64,000 bases of DNA from an uncultured Roseibium sp. GTDB taxonomy: Bacteria > Pseudomonadota > Alphaproteobacteria > Rhizobiales > Stappiaceae. The translations under genes were made by a program, and so were the position numbers. Below are positions 19,288 to 27,654 of this stretch, piece after piece (position 1 is the stretch's first letter; the number at the start of each line of letters is the position of its first letter). The notes beneath the pieces were generated by a model. The model ran no database searches and had not been told where the DNA came from. It saw only the letters and a list, made by a program, of their open reading frames with translations. The stretch is from assembly GCF_947499295.1 (NCBI RefSeq), contig NZ_CANMNP010000019.1:78755-142754 (forward strand), read 5' to 3'.

Positions 19288-20244
19288 TTATTTGGCCTTC
19301 CGCTCTGCCAGGAGCCCGATATAGGTCAAGGCAACACTCGCACCTGCAATTGAGGTGATATCCGCATGGTCATACGCCGGTGCAACCTCCACCACATCGC
19401 CCCCAACAAAATTCAGTGTTCCGAGCTCACGTAAGATGGACAAAGCCTCTCGTGAGGAAAGTCCACCAGACACCGGTGTCCCCGTACCAGGTGCAAAAGC
19501 CGGATCCAGGCAGTCGATATCGAACGTCATGTATGCTGCTCCTCCCCCGACCCGATCCTTGATCCTCTCAACGACACCCTTGATACCCAGATCATCCATC
19601 TCGTGACCGTAGACAATCTCCAGGCCGCAAGTCTCGGGGGCGTGGGTACGTATACCAACTTGAATGGAACGCTCAGGATCAATCAGGCCTTCCCGCACCG
19701 CACGTCCTGTAAAGGTGCCGTGATCAATTCGGTCGCCTTCGTCTGACCAGGTGTCCTGATGCGCATCGAATTGAACGAGTGCAAGCGGTCCGTGCTTTGC
19801 CACATGCGCTTTCAAAAGCGAATAGGTGACAAAATGATCGCCTCCGATAGAAAACAGATGTGTGTCGCTCGATAGAATCTCGGACGCCTGTGCCTGGATA
19901 TGCTCCGGAATGTCTGCATTTTTTCCATAGTCGAAAACGCAGTCGCCATAGTCTACGCAGGCGAGGTTTTCAAAGGGGTCCATTTGAAAGGGGTATTGAG
20001 GGTCGCCATCAAAAATTGCGGAGGCCCGGCGAACGCCCTGAGGGCCGAAACGCGCTCCGGGTCTGTTCGAAACCGAAGCATCAAAAGGAATTCCCCATAC
20101 CGCCAGATCGACATCAGACAAATCCCTGCTGTATCGACGCCGCATGAACGACAGCGCACCGGCATAAGTCGGTTCGTGCGAGCCTCCTTTGACGTTCTTT
20201 CCCAAGAATGCGTTGTCGGTCGGGCGAGGCAAATCCGATGTCAT
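19288..20244 (-). CDS. speB: Agmatinase / ureohydrolase family
   Basis: 318-residue Mn-dependent ureohydrolase. Metal motifs in order: SIGGDHFVTYS, VQFDAHQDTW, and TFDIDCLDPAFAPGTGTPV followed by SGG, all intact. Members hydrolyse agmatine to putrescine and urea, or related guanidino acids. DAHQDTW is agmatinase-like, but related guanidinobutyrases cannot be excluded. ATG at 20244 is preferred because AGGA lies seven bases upstream; upstream ATGs at 20304 and 20322 lack ribosome sites and would add a polar tail. No polyamine genes adjoin it. Confidence 0.85.
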   Translation of the reverse strand: MTSDLPRPTDNAFLGKNVKGGSHEPTYAGALSFMRRRYSRDLSDVDLAVWGIPFDASVSNRPGARFGPQGVRRASAIFDGDPQYPFQMDPFENLACVDYGDCVFDYGKNADIPEHIQAQASEILSSDTHLFSIGGDHFVTYSLLKAHVAKHGPLALVQFDAHQDTWSDEGDRIDHGTFTGRAVREGLIDPERSIQVGIRTHAPETCGLEIVYGHEMDDLGIKGVVERIKDRVGGGAAYMTFDIDCLDPAFAPGTGTPVSGGLSSREALSILRELGTLNFVGGDVVEVAPAYDHADITSIAGASVALTYIGLLAERKAK

Positions 20245-20634
20245 GTCTTTATCCTGGGGCGTCGAGCGCGCTTTTGGAGGTGAGCCAGATCGTATTTCTG
20301 TCATAACCGTCTGATTGCGCATAGGATAAAATCGGTCGGTTCGAACTTCGGAATTTCACAGGCAGCGACAGCCTTTGGTCAAACCCGTTTACTGCATCTC
20401 CCATTTGTGGGGACATTCCATAGGTCTGCGAATTTCAGTGCCTAAAATGCGAATGGCCCTGATGAGGTCACCGACGACGCAAGCCAAATGATCCTCGCTC
20501 TCATCACGGCCAAGACTGGAGACCACTACACCTCCATCATCAACTTAAAGATGAGCATCGCATCCAAGTGTCTTCTGGATTGAAGTAACTCACACTTTAC
20601 GTTACGTTATTTTTAATATTTTTGGAGGCGCAGG
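20245..20634. other. Intergenic, 390 bases
   Basis: Control region between the divergent agmatinase-like gene and an orphan membrane-protein gene. Near its right end are a tandem CGTTACGTTA (about 20601-20609), an AT-rich tract and a strong GGAGG ribosome site for the gene at 20635. TTGAAG at 20580-20585 with TACGTT 17 bases on is a possible weak promoter. No RNA gene or credible small frame was seen. Confidence 0.4.
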
Positions 20635-21570
20635 ATGTCTGATACTCAGGAAACCTCGGCGCAAGCACCGGTCAAGGGAAAGAAGAAGTCCAATCGGGAA
20701 AGTCGTTCCGGGTCGGTAAGTCCGGTCACAATGATGACCGTCTATCTGTGTGCTGCGATCGGAGGAACCATCACGGCCATTGCCGATATCGTACAGAAGG
20801 AACAAGCTTCAGCGGTTCTCAAGATGACTTCCGTTTCGGCCCGTCATCTCGATCTGGCAGTTCCCCCGCTCTATGTCTTTGCAATTGTTGTCGTTCTTGG
20901 CGTTTTGCTGTGCTTCGTTTTCCAGCCAAACAACCGAAGGGCAGGATTTGCCGTTGGGGCCGGCGTCATTGCCTCGATCATGACTGTTACGCCTTATCAA
21001 CCTCTCAAATCGGGCTTGCCCACAACTCCCGACAGCAGTCAAGAGAACAGTCTCATTTTGCCCTCCGGCAATGCCATCCAATTGGCCTCTTCGGATGTTG
21101 GAGGACTAATGATCGCAATGGAAATTGTCGACCTTGCGATTGTTCCTGTTAAGAACGATCTGGCGATCCCGGTTGAGGTCAAAGTCTCGTTTTTCGATCG
21201 CAACACCCGCCGACCCTACGAACAGATGCAGGCTATTGCCGCGGGGCAAACAGCGATATTCGAGTTTTCTGCGAAGGCTTCGCAGGGCCAAATCAATGGA
21301 GAGTTTTTCATCCAAGTCGGCGGAGAGCGATCAAGCTACGTAGGCGTGAATGGCAGCGGCCCCTTCCGATCAAACACTCAGTTGCTGACAAAGGCCGTCC
21401 CGTCATTTGCGCAATCTCAGATCAACAAAGAAGCGCTCAACTCATATTCGACGACGACAACCCGTGCTCCACGCACCGCGAGCGACAGCGAAGTACGCCA
21501 AATCTACAACAAGCCGACAGGTTTTTTTAACAGCCTGCAGCAAAAGTTGCTGACACCAAAAAAGTGGTGA
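20635..21570 (+). CDS. Membrane-anchored protein of unknown function, 311 aa
   Basis: Unrecognised family. A charged N-terminal tail (about 1-28, KGKKKSNRESR) is followed by three hydrophobic segments: about 32-50 (MMTVYLCAAIGGTITAIA), 78-97 (PPLYVFAIVVVLGVLLCFVF) and 104-119. A mainly beta-like exported domain follows (about 130-260), and a Ser/Thr-rich C-terminal tail ends in LTPKKW. The region around VEVKVSFFDRNTRRPYEQMQ reads like an Ig/beta-sandwich. Start ATG 20635 with GGAGG seven bases upstream. It is alone on its strand before guanine deaminase; being conserved and chromosomal is inferred only. Confidence 0.7.
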   Translation: MSDTQETSAQAPVKGKKKSNRESRSGSVSPVTMMTVYLCAAIGGTITAIADIVQKEQASAVLKMTSVSARHLDLAVPPLYVFAIVVVLGVLLCFVFQPNNRRAGFAVGAGVIASIMTVTPYQPLKSGLPTTPDSSQENSLILPSGNAIQLASSDVGGLMIAMEIVDLAIVPVKNDLAIPVEVKVSFFDRNTRRPYEQMQAIAAGQTAIFEFSAKASQGQINGEFFIQVGGERSSYVGVNGSGPFRSNTQLLTKAVPSFAQSQINKEALNSYSTTTTRAPRTASDSEVRQIYNKPTGFFNSLQQKLLTPKKW

Positions 21571-21723
21571 CATTGCCAACCGCCTGACCACACTGATGTT
21601 GGGCTGTTCGCGCTGATCTCAGTGATCGCCTTCAGTTATCGTTGTTCCAGTTCGGTCACACGACTAAACTCGTGTGTTGGCGAATCCATTTCCAATCCTT
21701 ATCGGGACAAGGCCCTCATTTAT

Positions 21724-23028
21724 TTGGCTGATCAAAGCATCAAAATCCTGCGCGGCAGGCTGCTCACTTTCCAGGCGTCTCCTCAGGGAGCGGAAGACAT
21801 CAACTCCTATTCCTATGAACCGGATGGTGCGTTGCTGATTTCGGACGGCAAAATCCTGGAACGCGGCACGTACTCGGAAGTTTTCTCAAATGCACCGGAC
21901 GATACGCAAGTTGTGGATCACCGGCCGCACCTGATTGTCCCTGGGTTCATCGACACGCATATCCACTTTCCTCAAGCTCAGGTAATCGCCTCCTGGGCGG
22001 ATCAGCTTCTCGACTGGCTCAACGACTACACGTTTCCAGCGGAAATTCGCTTTGCGAACAAGGACCATGGCACGCGGATCGCCGGCGAGTTCTACAACGC
22101 GCTCCTTGCCAACGGCACGACGACAGCCGTTGCCTATTGCTCCAGTCATCCAAATTCGGTCGATGCCTATTTCGAGGAGGCAGAAGCACGCGGCATGCTA
22201 ATGCTTGGCGGTAAGACCATGATGGACCGGAATGCGCCACCCGAACTGTGTGATACGGCGCAAAGCTCTTATGACGACAGCAAAGCCCTTCTTTCAAAGT
22301 GGCATGGACGCGGCAGAGCTCATTACGTCATCACTCCTCGATTTGCCATCACCTCTACATCGGAACAGCTGGAAGCAGCCGGAACACTTTTGAAAGAACA
22401 CCCAGAGTGCCATTTGCAGACGCATATCAACGAGAACCACAATGAAATTGCCTATACGCAGGAGCTCTATCCAGATGCGGCTCATTATCTCGGCGTCTAT
22501 GAGAGCTTCGGTCTGCTCGGCGCCAAAACACTGCTCGGTCACTGCATCCACATGACAGGTCACGAACTCCAGGTGATGCGGGAAACCAGATCGATTGCGG
22601 TCTTTTGTCCAACCTCAAACCTTTTTCTGGGTAGCGGCCTTTTTGACAAGTCAGGTATGGAAAGTGCTGGCATCAGGACGGCAATCGCAACCGATGTCGG
22701 TGGCGGTACGAACTATTCAATGCTTCGGACACTGGACGAGGGCTACAAAGTTCTACAACTTCAACGCCAACGCATGCATCCGCTCACCAGTTTCTATTGG
22801 ATGACACTGGGAAATGCCGAAGCTCTTTCTCTGTCCGACAAGATCGGAACACTGGAACCAGGAACGGATGCAGACGTCGTGGTGTTGAATGCCCATGCTA
22901 CTCCTCCGATGGCTTTGCGCATGGAAACCGTCGAAACACTTTCAGAAGAACTGTTCGTGCTGCAGACTTTGGGCGATGATCGCTCCATTGTTGAGACATA
23001 CGTCTCCGGGTCGCCATCTAAGACATGA
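21724..23028 (+). CDS. guaD: Guanine deaminase
   Basis: About 434-residue amidohydrolase converting guanine to xanthine plus ammonia (purine salvage/catabolism). Zinc-site motifs: GFIDTHIHFPQ, LQTHINENHNEI, LGHCIHM and IATDVGGG, followed by the family-typical MLRTLDEGYKVLQLQ. The start is uncertain: the frame extends back to GTG at 21622, but the extra 34 residues (RCSSSVTRLNSC...) are not family-like, and the usual N-terminus (IKILRGRLLTF) begins right after TTG at 21724, so I chose that. There is no in-frame ATG upstream of the catalytic domain. It ends 23 bases from the convergent MFS gene. Confidence 0.88.
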   Translation: MADQSIKILRGRLLTFQASPQGAEDINSYSYEPDGALLISDGKILERGTYSEVFSNAPDDTQVVDHRPHLIVPGFIDTHIHFPQAQVIASWADQLLDWLNDYTFPAEIRFANKDHGTRIAGEFYNALLANGTTTAVAYCSSHPNSVDAYFEEAEARGMLMLGGKTMMDRNAPPELCDTAQSSYDDSKALLSKWHGRGRAHYVITPRFAITSTSEQLEAAGTLLKEHPECHLQTHINENHNEIAYTQELYPDAAHYLGVYESFGLLGAKTLLGHCIHMTGHELQVMRETRSIAVFCPTSNLFLGSGLFDKSGMESAGIRTAIATDVGGGTNYSMLRTLDEGYKVLQLQRQRMHPLTSFYWMTLGNAEALSLSDKIGTLEPGTDADVVVLNAHATPPMALRMETVETLSEELFVLQTLGDDRSIVETYVSGSPSKT

Positions 23029-23051
23029 GGTCAGCCGGTCTGTCATCCGAC

Positions 23052-24293
23052 CTATTGCCGGTCTGGCTGGGGCCGCAAAGATATCCGAAGCGCGATTGCC
23101 TGAAATACAAGGATGCAGAGAGCTGTGAAAGCAAATGCAAAGAGCGCTATCGACGACAATAAGAAGACCAGTCCGAACCCGAACCCTTGAAGCAGCGGTG
23201 TCAGTAACAAAGGTGATATGACTTGGCCCAAGAACATAGCAGTCGTAACCATTCCTGAAACTCTGCCACGCTTGCTTTGGGGCGCAACATTTAATGCGAC
23301 CAGAAAGAGAGCCGGTTGTACCAGCGCGTAGCCTGCGCCAATCTGCACAGCTCCACCCAGAACCGTTGGCCAGCTTGCATCCAGGGAAAGTGTCGCAAAT
23401 CCTGTGCCCATGAGAGCAAAGCCGATCGAAAATGTTGCGCACAGCCCCATGACACCGCAAATACGCTTGAACACGACGGCCACACAGCCGCCTGTCAACG
23501 TCAGTGCGCCTAAACCATAAGCCGTACCAGATGCTCCATCCAATCCGTTCTCAGTTAGAAAGAATGGCAGCTGACTTGGCATCAAAAAGAAAAGCATCAC
23601 TGTTGCCATTGTGAGTATCGACAAGGCTGATGCACGCAAGAACCAGTTTCCTTCAGTCGTTGCATTTTGACCTTCGACCGGAAGTTCCCGATTAGCCGCA
23701 TCCAGTCTTTCCCGATGCAGCAAAGGCAACAGAAGCGGCAAGAGCAAAAACGGCAAAGCATAGATCAAGAATGGCCAGCGAGGCGAATAACCTGCCAGGA
23801 AACCAGCGAACCCAATGTACAAAAAACCGCTGAAATTAATGGCCGCTGTTTGCAAGCCCATGAATGCGCTGCGGCGATTGCCTTCAAAAAGATCGCCAAC
23901 CAGGGCAATTTGAGCCGTCATGGTCAAGGCAACGGCAACCCCAAGAATAAGTCGGCTGACCAGAACGGACGTCAGATCGGGCAGATAAGCGCCCGCACTG
24001 CCGCTCAACGCAAACAGCACGACACCTGCAACCAGAATGGGCGCACGACCAAACCGGTCCGCGACCACCCCGGCAATTGGTGCAATCAGAACCACCGTTA
24101 GTGATGGTGCTGCCACAAGAAAGCGCGTGAGATAGGCGGCTTGGGCATTGTCGGAAAAAAAATCCTCAAGTCCGGGCAATGCTGGACTGATGGTCGCGTT
24201 TGCCATGATTTTGAGGGTCGCTACCAAAAGCAAAGCGATCGTGGTTTTTTGCAACCAGAGAGGAGGAAGTGAGGTTTGCGCATTCGTGGGCAC
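23052..24293 (-). CDS. MFS drug/metabolite efflux transporter
   Basis: 413-residue, 12-helix major facilitator. It has the loop 2-3 motif GVVADRFGRAP and motif C-like helix 5 features, typical of multidrug/H+ antiporters of the DHA type. The GTG at 24293 is chosen as start: AAGGA lies eight bases upstream. The frame continues to TTG at 24359, but that runs through the promoter described next. The gene is divergent from a MerR-type regulator, 69 bases apart, strongly suggesting inducible efflux controlled by that regulator. Confidence 0.88.
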   Translation of the reverse strand: MPTNAQTSLPPLWLQKTTIALLLVATLKIMANATISPALPGLEDFFSDNAQAAYLTRFLVAAPSLTVVLIAPIAGVVADRFGRAPILVAGVVLFALSGSAGAYLPDLTSVLVSRLILGVAVALTMTAQIALVGDLFEGNRRSAFMGLQTAAINFSGFLYIGFAGFLAGYSPRWPFLIYALPFLLLPLLLPLLHRERLDAANRELPVEGQNATTEGNWFLRASALSILTMATVMLFFLMPSQLPFFLTENGLDGASGTAYGLGALTLTGGCVAVVFKRICGVMGLCATFSIGFALMGTGFATLSLDASWPTVLGGAVQIGAGYALVQPALFLVALNVAPQSKRGRVSGMVTTAMFLGQVISPLLLTPLLQGFGFGLVFLLSSIALFAFAFTALCILVFQAIALRISLRPQPDRQ

Positions 24294-24328
24294 GTTCGTT
24301 GTCCTTGAACTTCTATCGGAATTGCGCA

Positions 24329-24359
24329 ACCCTACAAGCTCAAGTCGACTTGAGGTCAA
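24329..24359 (-). promoter_or_regulatory. MerR-type promoter and operator for the MFS pump
   Basis: Read on the minus strand: -35 TTGACC (24359-24354), a spacer of exactly 19 bases (24353-24335), and -10 TAGGGT (24334-24329). The perfect 16-bp palindrome CTCAAGTCGACTTGAG (24339-24354) covers the spacer. A 19-base spacer with a dyad between the boxes is the classic arrangement activated by MerR-family proteins through DNA untwisting. The dyad closely resembles the known SoxR box (CCTCAAGTTAACTTGAGG). The divergent merR-type gene starts four bases beyond the -35. Confidence 0.8.
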
Positions 24360-24362
24360 GAG

Positions 24363-24815
24363 ATGAAATTATTGGATATTTCTGAAATATCGAAGTCTAC
24401 GGGCATCGCTGCGTCTGCCCTTCGCCACTATGAAGACAAAGGCCTGATCACCTCCATCGGGCGCAGAGGCATGAAGCGTCTTTTCACGCCGGAAGTCATT
24501 GATCAGCTTGCACTGATCAACCTTGGCAAAGCCGGCGGATTTTCACTCGACGAGATAAAAGCAATGTTTGGCCCGGATGGCCGCCCTGCGCTTTCCCGTC
24601 AAAAACTTCACGTGCGCGTGGATGAACTGGACCGGCAGATCCAGCGACTGAGCTCATTGCGCGACATGATCCGTCACGTCGCCGAGTGCCCTGCCCCGTC
24701 CCATATGGAGTGCCCCAATTTTCAGAAGCTGCTGCGTATCAGCAGCAAAAAGTCACATGGAACGTCACCTATGACACCAGCCTGGTCACGCTCCAAGTCA
24801 TCTTCACCTTCGTGA
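24363..24815 (+). CDS. MerR-family transcriptional regulator
   Basis: 150 residues. N-terminal winged helix-turn-helix of the MerR type (about 4-70; ISEISKSTGIAASALRHYED, RLFTPEVIDQLALINLGKAG), a dimerisation coiled coil (about 80-110; LHVRVDELDRQIQRLSSLRDM), then a short tail with two cysteines spaced C-x8-C (ECPAPSHMECPNF). The operator resembles a SoxR box, yet the four-Cys [2Fe-2S] cluster of SoxR is absent, so the signal is probably different. It probably activates the divergent efflux pump. The last 12 bases overlap the end of the convergent MATE gene. Confidence 0.88.
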   Translation: MKLLDISEISKSTGIAASALRHYEDKGLITSIGRRGMKRLFTPEVIDQLALINLGKAGGFSLDEIKAMFGPDGRPALSRQKLHVRVDELDRQIQRLSSLRDMIRHVAECPAPSHMECPNFQKLLRISSKKSHGTSPMTPAWSRSKSSSPS

Positions 24816-26201
24816 AAAGAACAATACAACTTGCCGGGCCTGGCGTTGAAACAGTCCTGGACCGCTGACTTCCTCCTGTCGGATTTCCACGTTGCGGATC
24901 ACATGGCGCACAAGGATCAATGAGGCTATCCCGAAGACGATCCCTCCAGCGGCCTGACCGATCAACACACCGGGTGCCCCGAAAAGAGCGCCCCCGATCC
25001 AAACGAACGGGATTGTTCCAAGCGTGTGCCTGCCCCAGTTCATCCAGGTGGAGTAAAAAGGCTTGCCAAGGTTGTTAAAAAACGCGTTGGACACAAAGAG
25101 CGCTCCGTTGAAAAAGAACGCGAGCGCGAGCGGACCACAAAACAAATAGATCAATGTGAGTGCCAAACCGCTGGCGTCAAACAAATGGGCAATCGGACCG
25201 CGCAGAAAATAGAGCGCAAGAGCTGCCGTCCCGACAACGATAGCGGTAAACAACAGCGATTCTCTCAGAGCACCACGAACCCGGTCATACTTCGCAGCAC
25301 CGTAGTTCTGACCGACAATCGGCCCGATTGCCCCGGATAAGGCAAATATTGTCGCAAAGGCAAGCGGTGACATGCGGGCCACCACGGCCATGCCGGCAAC
25401 GGCCTCCTCCCCGAATTCGGCCATGGATCGGGTAACCCAGGCTTGTCCAACGGGTGTCGCGAGTTGAGTTAGGATGGCTGGAAAGGCGATCGCTGAAATG
25501 GGAGGAAGATCGATTAGCAGCTTTTTCGGATTGGGCAGGCTCAATCCGCCGTGGTAGCGGATTATCGGTGCAACCGCGAAAAAGGCAATTGCAACGCGAG
25601 ATGCCGCACTTGCAAGTGCGGCGCCGGTCAATTCGAGATCCAATCCGAAAATCAAAATAGGATCTAGAACGGCGTTGACCAGGCCGCCGGCAATCGTCGA
25701 CATCATCGCTCTTTTGGCATCGCCATGGGCTCGCAAGATTGCGCCGCCCGCCATGCCCAGAAGAAGCAAGGGCAATGTGGGCACAATGATCGCAAGGTAA
25801 TGAACGGCAAGCTCGTGAGTTTGTTCACGTGCGCCGATAAGCGACACGAGTTCGTCCAACAAAAACCAGACAGCGACAGCAAACACGCTGCAGAAGATTA
25901 CGCCAACCGTCAAAGCGTTGGCCGCCTGTTGACGTGCCTGCTCTCTGTCTCCGGCTCCCAGTGCCCTGGCAACGAGCGCACCAGCGGCAATGGCGACGCC
26001 TATGTTGAACGATGTGGTGAAAAAGAGAATAGCCCCGGCATACCCGACTGCGGCCGCCAATTCGGCTTTGCCAAGCATTGAGATGAAAATCATGTCGACA
26101 AAATCGACCGCAAAAATCGCCATGAGGCCGACCGAAGAGGTCAAAGACATCACCGTGATGTGGCGGAATAAGCTTCCGGTGAGAAATTTGGCCTGGTTCA
26201 T
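24804..26201 (-). CDS. MATE-family multidrug efflux transporter
   Basis: 465-residue protein with 12 predicted helices in two related halves, of the MATE (NorM/DinF) family exporting cationic drugs or metabolites by Na+ or H+ antiport. Typical pieces: FVDMIFISMLGKAELAAAVGYA in helix 1-2, RAHGDAKRAMMSTI and GGLVNAVLDPILIFGL in the first half, and SGAIGPIVGQNYGA in the second. ATG at 26201. Its 3' end overlaps the merR-type gene by 12 bases tail to tail. Confidence 0.92.
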   Translation of the reverse strand: MNQAKFLTGSLFRHITVMSLTSSVGLMAIFAVDFVDMIFISMLGKAELAAAVGYAGAILFFTTSFNIGVAIAAGALVARALGAGDREQARQQAANALTVGVIFCSVFAVAVWFLLDELVSLIGAREQTHELAVHYLAIIVPTLPLLLLGMAGGAILRAHGDAKRAMMSTIAGGLVNAVLDPILIFGLDLELTGAALASAASRVAIAFFAVAPIIRYHGGLSLPNPKKLLIDLPPISAIAFPAILTQLATPVGQAWVTRSMAEFGEEAVAGMAVVARMSPLAFATIFALSGAIGPIVGQNYGAAKYDRVRGALRESLLFTAIVVGTAALALYFLRGPIAHLFDASGLALTLIYLFCGPLALAFFFNGALFVSNAFFNNLGKPFYSTWMNWGRHTLGTIPFVWIGGALFGAPGVLIGQAAGGIVFGIASLILVRHVIRNVEIRQEEVSGPGLFQRQARQVVLFFSRR

Positions 26202-26326
26202 GACGCCTTAGGACGGTTCGGTCGCAAAACCCGATGGGTGTCGGATGTCATTTGCCAAATACAAGGTCGATCCGAATTGCCCATTAAACAGGAAAAGACA
26301 AAAGGGCCTAAGCCCAAAGTCGCAGA

Positions 26327-26362
26327 AACAAAAAAGCCTGCCGGAGGAAGCCGGCAGGCTTT
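26327..26362 (-). terminator. Rho-independent terminator of rplM-rpsI
   Basis: Perfect 12-bp stem (26333-26344 with 26351-26362, core GCCTGCCGG/CCGGCAGGC) and a 6-base loop, followed on the minus strand by a run of six T. It lies 33 bases past the rpsI stop. On the plus strand the flank is not T-rich, so it serves rpsI. Confidence 0.9.
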
Positions 26363-26394
26363 GAAGATATTTGGTGCAACAGTCTTTTGAGCGA

Positions 26395-26871
26395 TTAACG
26401 CTTGGAGAACTGGAACGACCGGCGCGCTTTGCGCTTACCGAACTTCTTACGTTCAACAACACGGCTGTCACGCGTAAGGAAGCCGTTTTTCTTCAAAACA
26501 CCGCGAAGTTCCGGCTCGTAATGGGTCAAGGCCTTGGACAGACCATGACGCACAGCACCAGCCTGACCGGAAAGTCCACCGCCAGTAACAGTCGCGATGA
26601 CGTCATACTGGCCGGCACGGTCCGTCAACATGACCGGCTGCTGAAGGATCATCTGAAGAACAGGGCGAGCAAAATACTCAGTGTAGTCCTTCTTGTTGAT
26701 CACAATCTTGCCAGTACCTGGCTTGATCCAGACGCGCGCGATTGCGTCTTTACGCTTGCCGGTCGCATATGCACGGCCTTGTGCGTCCAATTTCTGAACA
26801 TGGACCGGTGCTTCAGGGGCTGCGGTTTCGACCGCGCCGCCCAATTCTTCCAGGGATTGCAGCTCAGCCAT
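26395..26871 (-). CDS. rpsI: 30S ribosomal protein S9
   Basis: 158-residue uS9. It has an N-terminal extension of about 32 residues rich in Glu/Ala/Pro (typical of alphaproteobacteria), then the core [21 protein letters not shown] and [22 protein letters not shown]. The universal basic tail ends FSKR, which reaches the P-site tRNA in the ribosome. The start is two bases after the rplM stop, so the two are translationally linked. Confidence 0.98.
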   Translation of the reverse strand: MAELQSLEELGGAVETAAPEAPVHVQKLDAQGRAYATGKRKDAIARVWIKPGTGKIVINKKDYTEYFARPVLQMILQQPVMLTDRAGQYDVIATVTGGGLSGQAGAVRHGLSKALTHYEPELRGVLKKNGFLTRDSRVVERKKFGKRKARRSFQFSKR

Positions 26872-26873
26872 CG

Positions 26874-27341
26874 TTAAGCCCTCTTGCCGTCATTCTTTGC
26901 ATTAAGGCCCTTAACGTCGACGAGTTCCGGCGACTGAGCTTCGTGCGGGTGGTTCGGACCAGCATAAACCTTGAGGTTCTTCAGCTGCTTGTTGGACAAA
27001 GGACCGCCTGGCATCATGCGCTGGACAGCTTTTTCCAGAACGCGCTCAGGGAAACGGCCTTCCAGGATCGCACGAGCTGTACGTTCCTTGATGCCACCCG
27101 GGTGGCCAGTGTGCCAGTAGTATTTCTTGTTGTCGTACTTACGGCCTGTGAGCACCACCTTGTCAGCATTGATGACGATGATGTTGTCACCGGTGTCAAT
27201 GTGAGGTGTAAAGGTCGGCAGATGCTTGCCGCGCAGGTGGTTGGCGATGTAGGCAGCCAAACGGCCGACGACCATGCCTTCTGCGTCAATCAAGATCCAC
27301 TTTTTCTCGACCTCAGCCGGCTTGGCAGAGTAGGTCTTCAT
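26874..27341 (-). CDS. rplM: 50S ribosomal protein L13
   Basis: 155-residue uL13, an early assembly protein of the large subunit. Signature stretches: [35 protein letters not shown] and [19 protein letters not shown]. First gene of the rplM-rpsI pair; ATG at 27341 after a leader of roughly 170 bases from the strong promoter upstream. Confidence 0.98.
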   Translation of the reverse strand: MKTYSAKPAEVEKKWILIDAEGMVVGRLAAYIANHLRGKHLPTFTPHIDTGDNIIVINADKVVLTGRKYDNKKYYWHTGHPGGIKERTARAILEGRFPERVLEKAVQRMMPGGPLSNKQLKNLKVYAGPNHPHEAQSPELVDVKGLNAKNDGKRA

Positions 27342-27372
27342 GGGTTTGATCCATAATTGGTCGGTTAAAGAA

Positions 27373-27413
27373 AAGGTCCGCGCGACTTAAGAGAAAGCCT
27401 GCGAACGGACCTT
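27373..27413 (-). promoter_or_regulatory. Inverted repeat in the rplM leader, possible attenuator
   Basis: In the untranslated leader of rplM (minus strand), AAGGTCCG (27413-27406) can pair with CGGACCTT (27380-27373) across a 25-base loop, and the right arm runs into TTTTCTTT. This resembles a weak intrinsic terminator or a ribosomal-protein binding site for feedback control. Pairing is seen; function is inference. Confidence 0.35.
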
Positions 27414-27520
27414 GAATTCGTTCGAGTGCGCTTATACGCCGACAGACTATTACCGTCAATTACAAAAAATGAACATTCTTTGAATTTTTCTCATATTTTT
27501 CAATACCTTAGAAAAACGGT

Positions 27521-27549
27521 ATTATAATACCACAAAATTCATGTTTCAA
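27521..27549 (-). promoter_or_regulatory. Strong sigma-70-like promoter of rplM-rpsI
   Basis: Minus strand: TTGAAA (27549-27544), a 17-base spacer, then a perfect TATAAT (27526-27521). The -10 lies inside a perfect 14-bp palindrome GGTATTATAATACC (27518-27531), so TATAAT also occurs on the plus strand, facing the diguanylate cyclase gene. High expression is expected for ribosomal proteins. The wider intergenic stretch 27342-27654 holds no gene. Confidence 0.72.
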
Positions 27550-27654
27550 ATCGTAGGCCCCTTCTTCGCGATCATTCGACAAAGGCTGAGCGGTTTTACT
27601 CGCGCTTAAGCGTTGCCCCCTAAGGTATTTCCGCAAATGACCGGAGGCGATATC

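Noticed and set aside
24363..24815. SoxR itself
   Set aside because: The operator is SoxR-like, but the regulator has only two tail cysteines and no four-Cys cluster motif.
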